64,000 bases of DNA from an uncultured Mycoplasmatota bacterium. GTDB taxonomy: Bacteria; Bacillota_I; Bacilli_A; RF39; UBA660. The notes below the pieces were generated by a model, which was not told where the DNA came from, did no database searches, and saw only the letters and a program-made list of their open reading frames with translations. The stretch spans positions 16,799-80,798 of the forward strand of contig CAMMYS010000015.1 of the NCBI GenBank assembly GCA_946528555.1, written 5' to 3'. A program made the translations under genes and the position numbers. Numbering within the stretch: the first letter of the stretch is position 1; the number at the start of each line of letters is the position of its first letter. Below, piece after piece: positions 8,853 to 17,031 of the stretch.

Positions 8853-9962
8853 ATGAACAAAATTAAAGTATTAAGTGTATTTGGAACAAGGCCAGAAGCT
8901 ATTAAGATGGCTCCACTTGTTAAAGAATTAGAAAGTAGAAAAGAAATAGAAAGTATTGTATGTGTAACAGCTCAACATAGAGAGATGTTAGATCAAGTTT
9001 TAGATACTTTTAAAATAAAACCCGATTATGATTTAAATATTATGAAAAAAGGTCAAACTTTAAGTGATATTACATCTAGAGTATTAGAAGGATTAGATGA
9101 AGTTATTAAAGAAGTTAAACCAAACATTGTACTTGTTCATGGTGATACTACAACTTCTTTTGCAGCAGCATTAAGTGCATTCTATAATCAAGTTGATATT
9201 GGCCATGTTGAAGCAGGGCTTAGAACAAACGATAAGTATAGTCCATATCCTGAAGAGATGAATAGACAATGGGTTGATTGTATGTGTGATATGTATTTTG
9301 CACCTACTGAATTAAGTGCTAAAAACTTAATTAAAGAGGGAAAAGATAAATCTAAAATATATATTACTGGTAATACAGCAATTGATGCTATGAAAACAAC
9401 AGTTACAAAAGAATACAAAAATAAAGAATTAGATTGGATTAAACCAAATGAAAGATTAATTCTTTTAACAGCTCATAGACGTGAAAATTTGGGTGAACCT
9501 ATGCATAATATATTTAAGGCTGTTAGAAAAATAGTAGAAGAATTTAGTGATGTAAAGGTAATATACCCAATTCACTTAAATCCACTTGTTAGAGAAATTG
9601 CTAATGAAGAATTAAGTGGATGTGATAGAGTTCACTTAATAGAACCATTAGAAGTATTTGATTTTCATAATTTTCAAAACAAATCATATATAATACTTAC
9701 TGATTCAGGTGGAATACAAGAAGAAGCTCCTTCTTTAGGAAAACCAGTATTAGTTTTAAGAGATACTACTGAAAGACCAGAAGGTATTAAAGCAGGAACT
9801 TTAAAATTAACTGGAACTGATGAAGAAACAATTTATAAAGAAACTAAAAAACTTCTAACTAATAAAGAAGCATATAATAAAATGAGTAAAGCATCTAATC
9901 CATATGGAGATGGACATGCAAGCGAAAGAATTACTGATGCTATTGTTGAAAAGTATAAATAA
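8853..9962 (+). CDS. wecB: UDP-N-acetylglucosamine 2-epimerase (non-hydrolysing)
   Basis: GT-B-fold epimerase of 369 residues making UDP-ManNAc, a teichoic-acid-linkage or capsule precursor. FGTRPEAIKMAP at the N-terminus, VHGDTTT, HVEAGLR, TAHRREN and the DSGGIQEEAPSLGKP segment are diagnostic. The ATG at 8853 is preferred over a GTG at 8844 because GAAGTGAT, the ribosome site style used across this window, would otherwise lie inside the coding region. A partial copy of the 3' end of another epimerase gene survives about 1.3 kb downstream. Confidence 0.93.
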   Translation: MNKIKVLSVFGTRPEAIKMAPLVKELESRKEIESIVCVTAQHREMLDQVLDTFKIKPDYDLNIMKKGQTLSDITSRVLEGLDEVIKEVKPNIVLVHGDTTTSFAAALSAFYNQVDIGHVEAGLRTNDKYSPYPEEMNRQWVDCMCDMYFAPTELSAKNLIKEGKDKSKIYITGNTAIDAMKTTVTKEYKNKELDWIKPNERLILLTAHRRENLGEPMHNIFKAVRKIVEEFSDVKVIYPIHLNPLVREIANEELSGCDRVHLIEPLEVFDFHNFQNKSYIILTDSGGIQEEAPSLGKPVLVLRDTTERPEGIKAGTLKLTGTDEETIYKETKKLLTNKEAYNKMSKASNPYGDGHASERITDAIVEKYK

Positions 9963-9981
9963 GATACAAATAGGAGTAGAT

Positions 9982-11196
9982 ATGAGAAATAATAGGTTTT
10001 GCATTAAGAAGATAATTAAAAAAAATAGTTATATTACTTTTGAATATGAAGTAGATGGTGAATTTAAAAAGTATTTTTGGATGGGTGAAATGTTTAATAT
10101 AGATTATGAAAACATCAATATCGAAGAAGTACCTGATTCAATTGCTGTTATTCCTTTGGTAGCAAATGTTTTGCCAATAATATGGTTAAATGATGCGTTG
10201 TTAGAAGTTCCGGAATTAGATAAAGATTTTTATAAGTGTATTAAAAAACTAAGAAGATCGTATAGAAAGATGCTCCCAATGTGTAAATTCAAAGGAAAAA
10301 TCAAAGTGGAAAAATTAGTTAAAAATAAATCACCTAAAAATGATAAAAGTGCAACTTTCTTCACTGGCGGTGTCGACTCATATTCTACTTATATTAATAT
10401 AAAAAATGAAAATCCTGATTTTATAACTGTTTGGGGTGCAGATATTGATTGGGAAAATGTTGATGGATTTAAAAAAGTTAGAGATTTTGTATCTAAAATT
10501 GGTGAATCTGAAAAGGTTAATAATATATTTGTTCATGCTGCAGTTAGAAGGTTTATTGATAATTCAGAATTAGAAAAAACATATTTAAAGGTATTTAATG
10601 ATAACTGGTGGCATGCAGTCCAACATAGTATTGGAATCATTTCTTTAGCTGCTCCTCTAGCATATATAAAAGGATATGAAAGAGTATATTTTGCATCTAC
10701 ATATACACAAAGAGATCGTGATTTGAGACATATTGTATGTGCGTCTCTTCCAGAAATAGACAATAATGTTAAGTTTGCTGGTGTTAAAGTTATACATGAG
10801 GGCTTTGAAAATAGCAGAATGGATAAAGTAAAAAGAATATGTGACTATTCAAAAAAGATTAAGAAAGACGTTCCTTTACACGTATGTTACAGATCTTTAG
10901 TTGGAGACAATTGCTCAGAATGTGAAAAATGTTATAGAACAATAGTTGCTATTCTTACTGAAGGAGAAGATCCAAGCAAGTATGGTTTTAAATACAATAA
11001 GAAAGTTTTAAATGAAATGATAAAATATATGATGAAAACTGATAAGGATTATTATTTAGAAAAATTGTGGTGGATTGATATAGCAAATAATTTGAAATCA
11101 AAAAAGCATCTTAATCGATATCAAAAAGATGCAACATTTTTATATGATGTTGACTTTATCAAAAATTTTGATGTTGAAAATAGCAGAGTAAAATAA
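9982..11196 (+). CDS. QueC-like PP-loop ATP-pyrophosphatase protein of unknown substrate
   Basis: The protein of 404 residues carries a PP-loop, FTGGVDS at residues 127-133, that binds ATP for adenylation. A cysteine cluster, C302-x8-C311-x2-C314-x2-C317, matches the zinc site arrangement of QueC. The N-terminal 120 residues are unrelated to QueC as far as I can see. Start at 9982 follows TAGGAG; longer in-frame starts lie inside wecB. No queuosine genes are nearby. Between wecB and surface-sugar genes it more likely adenylates a carboxylate or amide on a glycan precursor, by analogy to PP-loop enzymes in O-antigen loci. That is inference; the product is unknown. Confidence 0.7.
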   Translation: MRNNRFCIKKIIKKNSYITFEYEVDGEFKKYFWMGEMFNIDYENINIEEVPDSIAVIPLVANVLPIIWLNDALLEVPELDKDFYKCIKKLRRSYRKMLPMCKFKGKIKVEKLVKNKSPKNDKSATFFTGGVDSYSTYINIKNENPDFITVWGADIDWENVDGFKKVRDFVSKIGESEKVNNIFVHAAVRRFIDNSELEKTYLKVFNDNWWHAVQHSIGIISLAAPLAYIKGYERVYFASTYTQRDRDLRHIVCASLPEIDNNVKFAGVKVIHEGFENSRMDKVKRICDYSKKIKKDVPLHVCYRSLVGDNCSECEKCYRTIVAILTEGEDPSKYGFKYNKKVLNEMIKYMMKTDKDYYLEKLWWIDIANNLKSKKHLNRYQKDATFLYDVDFIKNFDVENSRVK

Positions 11197-11238
11197 AAAA
11201 GACGTAATAAGAATTTATTATAAAATTTGTAATAAAAA

Positions 11239-11300
11239 GGAGATAGAAATCAAACTCACATAGAATAGCAACTGCCATTATTGAAAAATATAATAATTAA
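11239..11300 (+). pseudogene. Relic of the 3' end of a second UDP-GlcNAc 2-epimerase gene
   Basis: GGAGAT starting at 11239 corresponds to the GDG of the usual epimerase ending. After a one- or two-base slip, codons from about 11259 read HRIATAIIEKYNN then TAA at 11298-11300. This lines up with ERITDAIVEKYK at the end of the intact wecB upstream. No start or catalytic part remains. A terminator follows directly, as expected for a former gene end. I read it as the scar of recombination or of insertion of the PP-loop gene. Confidence 0.6.
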
Positions 11301-11326
11301 AAGATTCAAATAATTGAATCTTTTTT
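11301..11326 (+). terminator. Rho-independent terminator behind the epimerase relic
   Basis: A 9-bp stem (AAGATTCAA / TTGAATCTT) with an ATAA loop is followed by a T run. TATAAT at 11329-11334 follows immediately and probably drives the phosphoesterase gene. A weak -35-like TTCAAA would fall inside the stem. Confidence 0.8.
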
Positions 11327-11353
11327 GTTATAATAGATTTAATGAGGTGTAAT

Positions 11354-12055
11354 ATGATATATATAACAGGGGATACACATGGTAATTTTTCAAGATTAGA
11401 TGATTTTGAATATGAAAAAGGTGATATGTTAATAGTAGTAGGTGATGCTAGTATTAATTTTGATTTAGATTATGAGGATTATTTATTAAAACGTAATTTA
11501 AATAGAGATGGAATTATATACTTTTGTGTACGTGGTAATCATGAAGAAAGACCAGAGAATATTAGATCATATAGAGAAGTCGATATGTTTGGAGGAAAAG
11601 TATTTGTTGAAGATGAGTTTCCTAACTTAATATTTGCTAAAGATGGTGAAGTATATAATATAGATGGTAAAAGTGTTCTCGTTATAGGCGGAGCATACTC
11701 AGTAGATAGATATTATAGAATTAGAAATGGTTTACCATGGTTTAAAGATGAAATGTTAAGTCCTGATGAAATGAAAAGTATATATGAAAAAGTTAAAGGT
11801 AAACATTTTGATGTAGTTTTGTCTCATACATGCCCTTATAAATATGAACCTACTGAAGTTTTTCTTAAATGGTTAGATCAATCTAAGGTAGATAAAACTA
11901 TGGAACATTTTTTAGATAAAGTTGAAGAAAGTATTGATTATGATAAATGGTATTGTGGTCATTTTCATACTGAAAAAGAAGTTGATAAAATAGAATTTTT
12001 ATATAAGGGAATAAAATTATTAAATAAGAAAGATTATACTTTAGAAAGGAAATAA
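11354..12055 (+). CDS. Calcineurin-like metallophosphoesterase
   Basis: Soluble protein of 233 residues with the metallophosphoesterase motifs in order: GDTHGN near the N-terminus (D-x-H), GDAS, RGNHEE (GNHE), LSHTCP and GHFH. These ligate a dinuclear metal centre. No signal peptide, so it acts in the cytoplasm. The substrate cannot be predicted. The ATG at 11354 is used because GAGGTGTAAT sits just before it; the in-frame ATG at 11342 would place that site in the coding sequence. Probably transcribed alone. Confidence 0.88.
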   Translation: MIYITGDTHGNFSRLDDFEYEKGDMLIVVGDASINFDLDYEDYLLKRNLNRDGIIYFCVRGNHEERPENIRSYREVDMFGGKVFVEDEFPNLIFAKDGEVYNIDGKSVLVIGGAYSVDRYYRIRNGLPWFKDEMLSPDEMKSIYEKVKGKHFDVVLSHTCPYKYEPTEVFLKWLDQSKVDKTMEHFLDKVEESIDYDKWYCGHFHTEKEVDKIEFLYKGIKLLNKKDYTLERK

Positions 12056-12058
12056 TAA

Positions 12059-12087
12059 TTGTAAAATTATTAATATAATAGTAAAAT
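12059..12087 (+). promoter_or_regulatory. Sigma-A-type promoter for Big2/GH43 gene
   Basis: TTGTAA, 17 bases, then TAAAAT. The predicted start lies only a few bases before the AGGTGAG ribosome site of the large surface protein. Confidence 0.5.
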
Positions 12088-12108
12088 TATCTTATACTAG
12101 GTGAGTAT

Positions 12109-15100
12109 ATGGATAATAAGAGAATTCTTGTTAAAAATCTGAAAACGGGTCATTATGAATATATAAATGAATCTGATTTTAATAAAGGTAGTTGGTGGAA
12201 ATATTTACTTCTATCTATTTTTTATGTGGTTGCTTTTGGGTTTTTTACTTTCTTTTTTTATTCTATGTATTTGGATAGATATAAAGTATATTTTGATGTA
12301 AATGAAGTTTATATTGAACAGGGTGAAAATTATCAAGTTAAATTGTCTCCTAAATATAGCGATTATTTTAATTATTCTAATTATGTATATGATATTGAGG
12401 ATAAATCAATAGCAGAAGTTAATGATTATGGTGAAATAAAGGCTTTAGCAAATGGTGAAACTAAGTTAACAGTTGCATATAAGGATTGGCTTGAAAAAGA
12501 GGAATTAAATATAATAGTAACTAATATAAATGTGGATAGTTTAAAAATAGATGATGAAATAGAAATATATAAAGATGATAGTGAAAAAATAGATGTTGAA
12601 ATAAATGGTCAAAATAATATTAATACCAAACTATTATATGAAAGTTCTGATCCTAATGTTTTAAAAGTAGATAGTTTAGGAAATATTACTGGTGTTGAAG
12701 CTGGTAGTGCTATATTAAAAGTTAGTTCTTTAAATGGAATACAAGCAGAGTCTAAAGTTACAGTTAAAACTATTGATGAAGATATATATGGACTTGATAT
12801 TAGAGAACAAGATTTAATCTTATATAAGGATGAAACTAGAAAGTTAACATTAGATGTTGTACCTAAGAGAGTTAGTAGTAAAAATGTAAAATGGTCTAGT
12901 TCAAATAGTGATGTTGTTAGTGTTGATAATTATGGAAATATTAAAGGATTATCTACAGGTACTTCTATTATTAGTGCTAAAACTAAAGATGGTATTGAAT
13001 CTAATACAGTAGTTAGTGTAGAATTGGTTCCTGAAATTACTTTAAATACGTATAAGGGGAATATTGAAATAGGTAAAGTTTTGCAATTAAAAGCAAATAT
13101 AGATGTATCATGGAGTAGTAGTGATGATGAAATAGCTACAGTTGATCAAAATGGAAAAGTAATAGGTAAAAATGAAGGAAAAGTTATAATAACTGCATCT
13201 GCATATAATAAAAAGAATAGTTGTGTTGTTTATGTTAGTAAACAGGCTAATAATGTTAATACTTTAATATTTAGTACAGATATTAAAAGTGCAGAAACAG
13301 AAATTAATAGCATATCATTAGATAATAAGGATATAGATATTGGTGTTGGTGATACTTTTAAACTAACATATTCTGTTAGTCCTCAAAATGTTTATTATAC
13401 TGATGTTACTTGGTATTCTGATAATTCTGAAATAATAAGTGTTGATAATAATGGAAATATTAAAGCATTAAAAGAAGGTACTGCTAGGGTTACAGTTAAA
13501 AGTTCAAATGGTAAAGAATCTAGTACTACTGTTAATGTTAAAAACTATGGTATTCAAGCAACAAGTATTAAATTAAATAATACATTTGTGAAAACTAAGG
13601 TTGGTGAAACAGTTGATTTAATTGCAACTGTATTACCAAATGATGCATCAATAAAAACAATTAATTGGAGTAGTAGTGATGAAGAAATCGCAACTGTTAA
13701 TTCTAATGGTAGAGTAGTAACTATTGATGCTGGAACAGTTATTATTGAAGCAAAAACAAATAATAATTTAGTGGCAAAATGTGAATTAGTTGTAGAACCC
13801 TCAGAAGCAAAGAAAATAGAAATTAAGAATGCTAAAAATATTAATGTTGATGATTCAATAAAATTACAGGCTATTATAACACCAAGCAATGTTACTGATA
13901 ATACTATTATATGGAGTAGTAGTGATAGTAGTATTGCTACTGTTGATGAAGATGGTAAAGTAAAAGGTATTAATGCTGGACTTGTTAAAATAACTGCTAA
14001 AACTTCAAATAATAAAGAGTCTAATGTATTAATAGAAGTAAAGGATATTAATCCTGTTAGTTTGAGTATTTCAAAAACAAATAATGAAATTGAAGTTGGA
14101 GATACAAAACAATTAAGTTTATCTTTTGTACCATCAAATTCTACTTATAAAAGTGTTACATGGAGTAGTAGTGATAATAATATTATTAGTGTAGATAAAA
14201 ATGGAAAAGTTACTGCTAAAAATGTGGGAACTGCTAAAGTAATTGTTTATTTTAATAGAGATAAAAATATTAAGGATGAATTAATAATAAAAGTTAATCC
14301 AAAAGGTAATGTACCTACAAATATTATTTTAAATAATAATAATTCTACTATATATGTTGATTCAACAATAAATTTAAAAGCTACAATTATTCCAAATAAT
14401 GCATCAAATAAAACTATTACATGGAGTAGTAGTGATAGTAAAATTGCTACAGTAGATAAAAATGGAAAAGTTACTGCTAAGAAAAGTGGAAAAGTTACAA
14501 TAACTGCTAAAACTAGTAATAATTTAAAAGCTACAAGTACAATAAAGGTTATTAAACCATTGATTTCAGTTAAGAAAATAACAATTAATAATAATATTAC
14601 TTCAGTGTTTGTAAATGAAAGTGTAACATTATCTGCATCTATTTCTCCAATTACTGCATCTAATAAAAATATAATATGGAGTAGTAGTGATAGTAGTATT
14701 GCAACAGTAGATAGTAATGGAAAAGTAATAGGAAAGAAAGCTGGAAGTGTTAAAATAACAGCAACATCTAAAAGCAATCCTAGGGTATCTGGAAGTAAAA
14801 GTATAGTTGTTTCTATTAAAAAAATAAATGTTAGAAGTATAGCACTTTCAGAAGAAAAAATTAATTTATATGTAGAAGGTATACATAAATTAAATCCTGT
14901 TTTGACTCCTAAAGATACAACTGAGAAGAATATTACATGGTCTTCTAGTAATTCAAATATTGCTACCGTTGATCAAAGTGGAAATGTAGTAGCTAAAGGA
15001 GTTGGAAATGTAATAATTACTGCTAAAGCAGAAAATGGAAGTACATCATCTGCAAGTATTATTGTTAAAAATAATACTATTAAAAACCCATTAAGAATAA

Positions 15101-16041
15101 AAGATGGAAATTATTTATATGGTGGAGATCCATTTGTGACATATGATAGTGCAAGAGGATATTATTATTACTTATCAACAAGTAGTAGAGATGTAGTAAT
15201 TTATGCAAGTGAGAACCTTCAAGATATAGGTAATCCATCAAAATCAGTTGTTGCTTATAAGAATGAAGCTGATAGTTATATATGGGCTCCTGAATTACAT
15301 CATTTTGGTGATAATTGGTATATTTATTATACATGGACAAGTAATGAAAAAAATGTATTCGCAAGAAGAATGTATGTTTTAAAATCTAAGACAGATGATC
15401 CTTTAGGTGAATATGAATATATGGGTAAATTATATGATAAGAAAAATGACTATTATGCTATAGATGGAACAGTATTTGAATGGGGAGGAAAATATTATTT
15501 TGTATACTCTGGTCATAAGAATAATAAAATAAAGTGGAAACAAAATTTATATATAATGGCTATGTCTAATCCATATACTGTTGAAGGTGAAAGACATTTA
15601 TTATCAGAACCTAATCAATTATCATGGGATAATTCCAATGTTAATGAAGGACCTGAAGCTTTAATTAAAAATAATGTTTTATATATTATTTATTCTGCTA
15701 ATGGTTATAGAAATACAAATTATTCTTTAGCTATGCTTACATATAATGGTGGAAATATTTTAAGTAAATCTGGTTGGACAAGAAATTCTAAACAAGTATT
15801 TAAAAAAGGCAATGGAGTTTATGCAACTGGTCATGCAAGTTTTACAAAATCAAAAGATGGAACAGAAGATTGGCTTGTATATCATGCTTATGAAACAACA
15901 AAAATGGATATGAGAACAATTAGAATTAAGAAATTTACATGGGATGGTAATAAACCAGTATTTGGTTCTCCTGATAAAATTGATACAACAATTAAAATTC
16001 CTAGTGGTTCTACAATAACAGATTATACAATTGATTATTAA
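12109..16041 (+). CDS. Membrane-anchored multi-Big2 protein with C-terminal GH43 glycosidase domain
   Basis: 1310 residues. A short cytosolic head is followed by one hydrophobic helix at about residues 25-47 without a cleavage site, giving an N-in, C-out anchor. About eleven Ig-like Big2 units follow, each with a WSSSD..IATVD.NGKV-type core. From about residue 990 a five-bladed-propeller glycosidase of family GH43 is recognisable: GGDPFVTYD (base Asp), AIDGTVFEWGGKYY (second Asp) and NEGPEAL (acid Glu) are all present. It likely trims arabinose- or xylose-containing polymers outside the cell, with the Big2 stalk reaching through the wall. The substrate is not determined. Own promoter and terminator. 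Confidence 0.88.
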   Translation: MDNKRILVKNLKTGHYEYINESDFNKGSWWKYLLLSIFYVVAFGFFTFFFYSMYLDRYKVYFDVNEVYIEQGENYQVKLSPKYSDYFNYSNYVYDIEDKSIAEVNDYGEIKALANGETKLTVAYKDWLEKEELNIIVTNINVDSLKIDDEIEIYKDDSEKIDVEINGQNNINTKLLYESSDPNVLKVDSLGNITGVEAGSAILKVSSLNGIQAESKVTVKTIDEDIYGLDIREQDLILYKDETRKLTLDVVPKRVSSKNVKWSSSNSDVVSVDNYGNIKGLSTGTSIISAKTKDGIESNTVVSVELVPEITLNTYKGNIEIGKVLQLKANIDVSWSSSDDEIATVDQNGKVIGKNEGKVIITASAYNKKNSCVVYVSKQANNVNTLIFSTDIKSAETEINSISLDNKDIDIGVGDTFKLTYSVSPQNVYYTDVTWYSDNSEIISVDNNGNIKALKEGTARVTVKSSNGKESSTTVNVKNYGIQATSIKLNNTFVKTKVGETVDLIATVLPNDASIKTINWSSSDEEIATVNSNGRVVTIDAGTVIIEAKTNNNLVAKCELVVEPSEAKKIEIKNAKNINVDDSIKLQAIITPSNVTDNTIIWSSSDSSIATVDEDGKVKGINAGLVKITAKTSNNKESNVLIEVKDINPVSLSISKTNNEIEVGDTKQLSLSFVPSNSTYKSVTWSSSDNNIISVDKNGKVTAKNVGTAKVIVYFNRDKNIKDELIIKVNPKGNVPTNIILNNNNSTIYVDSTINLKATIIPNNASNKTITWSSSDSKIATVDKNGKVTAKKSGKVTITAKTSNNLKATSTIKVIKPLISVKKITINNNITSVFVNESVTLSASISPITASNKNIIWSSSDSSIATVDSNGKVIGKKAGSVKITATSKSNPRVSGSKSIVVSIKKINVRSIALSEEKINLYVEGIHKLNPVLTPKDTTEKNITWSSSNSNIATVDQSGNVVAKGVGNVIITAKAENGSTSSASIIVKNNTIKNPLRIKDGNYLYGGDPFVTYDSARGYYYYLSTSSRDVVIYASENLQDIGNPSKSVVAYKNEADSYIWAPELHHFGDNWYIYYTWTSNEKNVFARRMYVLKSKTDDPLGEYEYMGKLYDKKNDYYAIDGTVFEWGGKYYFVYSGHKNNKIKWKQNLYIMAMSNPYTVEGERHLLSEPNQLSWDNSNVNEGPEALIKNNVLYIIYSANGYRNTNYSLAMLTYNGGNILSKSGWTRNSKQVFKKGNGVYATGHASFTKSKDGTEDWLVYHAYETTKMDMRTIRIKKFTWDGNKPVFGSPDKIDTTIKIPSGSTITDYTIDY
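13111..14691 (+). repeat. Repeated 15-mer inside Big2-coding modules
   Basis: TGGAGTAGTAGTGAT occurs exactly at 13111, 13666, 13912, 14161, 14422 and 14677, encoding WSSSD. From the second copy on, spacing is 246-261 bases, one Big2 module each. Synonymous codons are conserved along with the protein motif, so the modules are recent duplicates or are kept alike by recombination. Confidence 0.9.
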
Positions 16042-16042
16042 T

Positions 16043-16073
16043 AAAGAGATACTCAAATAAGTATCTCTTTTTA
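16043..16073 (+). terminator. Rho-independent terminator after Big2/GH43 gene
   Basis: An 11-bp perfect stem (AAAGAGATACT / AGTATCTCTTT) with a CAAATA loop precedes a T run. A TATAAT box at 16082 follows and serves the next gene. Confidence 0.9.
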
Positions 16074-16105
16074 GTTTATGGTATAATATTTATAGAGGTA
16101 TTTTT

Positions 16106-16966
16106 ATGTATAAGAAAAGTATTAAAGAAAATTCTAAATATTTAATTCCTTTTGTAATAGGTATTAAATATTATGGTAGTGATGAAATAGATCATGGTAT
16201 TGGAACTATGATGGTTTTAAATGATCATGGTGATATATTAACTTGTAAACATATTGCTGAGAGATTTATTGTTAATGATCAGTTGAATAATAGATATAAA
16301 GAAATAATTAGTAAACTTAAGAATGCTAATAATAGGGAAAGAAAGAAAATTGAAAAAGAATATGATTTAAAAGATGATACTATTGTATTATCAAATATTA
16401 ATTTACCTTTTAATAAAGAAGGTGAATATAAAATAGATATTCTTCTTCATAATAAATTAGATTTAGCTATATTAAGATTTAGGGGTATTAGAACTCCTTT
16501 AGAAAATTATCCTGTATTTAGTAAAAAGATTCCTGAACAAGGTCAAAGTGTTTGTAAACTTGGTTTTGCTTTTCCTGAATATAATATGTTTGAATATTCT
16601 AATAAATTAAATACTATTGTTGTTAAAGATAAAATAGTTGATAACTTTCCATTATTTCCAATGGATGGTATAGTAACTAGACATATAATGGATCCTGATG
16701 GAAAATTATCTATGTTTGAAACTAGTAGTCCTGGTTTAAGAGGTCAAAGTGGTGGACCAATATTTAGTCCTGAGGGATTAGTATATGGTATTCAATCTAT
16801 GACAGGGCACTTGGATTTAAACTTTGATGTTAATCAAGTTGTTAAAAGAGGTTATAAAGAAAAAATGGTTAATTTTACACCATTTATAAATCTTGGAATT
16901 GGAGTATCATCTCCTGAAATAATATCTTTCTTAGAAGATAATAAAATTGAATTTAATAGTAAATAA
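16106..16966 (+). CDS. Trypsin-like serine protease without export signal
   Basis: Chymotrypsin-fold protease of 286 residues. Triad read as H49 (LTCKHIAE), D119 (DLAILRF) and S215 (GQSGGPIF), in the normal order and spacing. There is no signal peptide or membrane helix, so it should stay in the cytoplasm, unlike HtrA-type envelope proteases, and there is no PDZ domain. Similar stand-alone proteases occur next to defence or stress genes. Here the neighbour is a YhcG-type nuclease on the same strand, but spacing and a terminator argue against one transcript. Confidence 0.8.
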   Translation: MYKKSIKENSKYLIPFVIGIKYYGSDEIDHGIGTMMVLNDHGDILTCKHIAERFIVNDQLNNRYKEIISKLKNANNRERKKIEKEYDLKDDTIVLSNINLPFNKEGEYKIDILLHNKLDLAILRFRGIRTPLENYPVFSKKIPEQGQSVCKLGFAFPEYNMFEYSNKLNTIVVKDKIVDNFPLFPMDGIVTRHIMDPDGKLSMFETSSPGLRGQSGGPIFSPEGLVYGIQSMTGHLDLNFDVNQVVKRGYKEKMVNFTPFINLGIGVSSPEIISFLEDNKIEFNSK

Positions 16967-16993
16967 CAATTATTAACATAATTGTTATTTTTA
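16962..16993 (+). terminator. Terminator overlapping protease stop codon
   Basis: A 12-bp perfect AT-only-plus-two-GC stem (AATAACAATTAT / ATAATTGTTATT), loop TAAC, T-rich tail. The 5' arm includes the stop codon. Confidence 0.8.
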
Positions 16994-17031
16994 TTTAAAG
17001 TGTTTTTTTAACTCATGTCATATTATATAGT

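Noticed and set aside
13111..14691. Regularly spaced identical 15-mers suggesting a CRISPR-like array.
   Set aside because: Spacing is about 250 bases, the sequence is coding, and the repeats match Big2 motifs in the protein.
14247..14777. Antisense reading frame of 176 codons within the Big2 gene.
   Set aside because: A shadow of the repeated sense codons; hydrophobic low-complexity product, no ribosome site.
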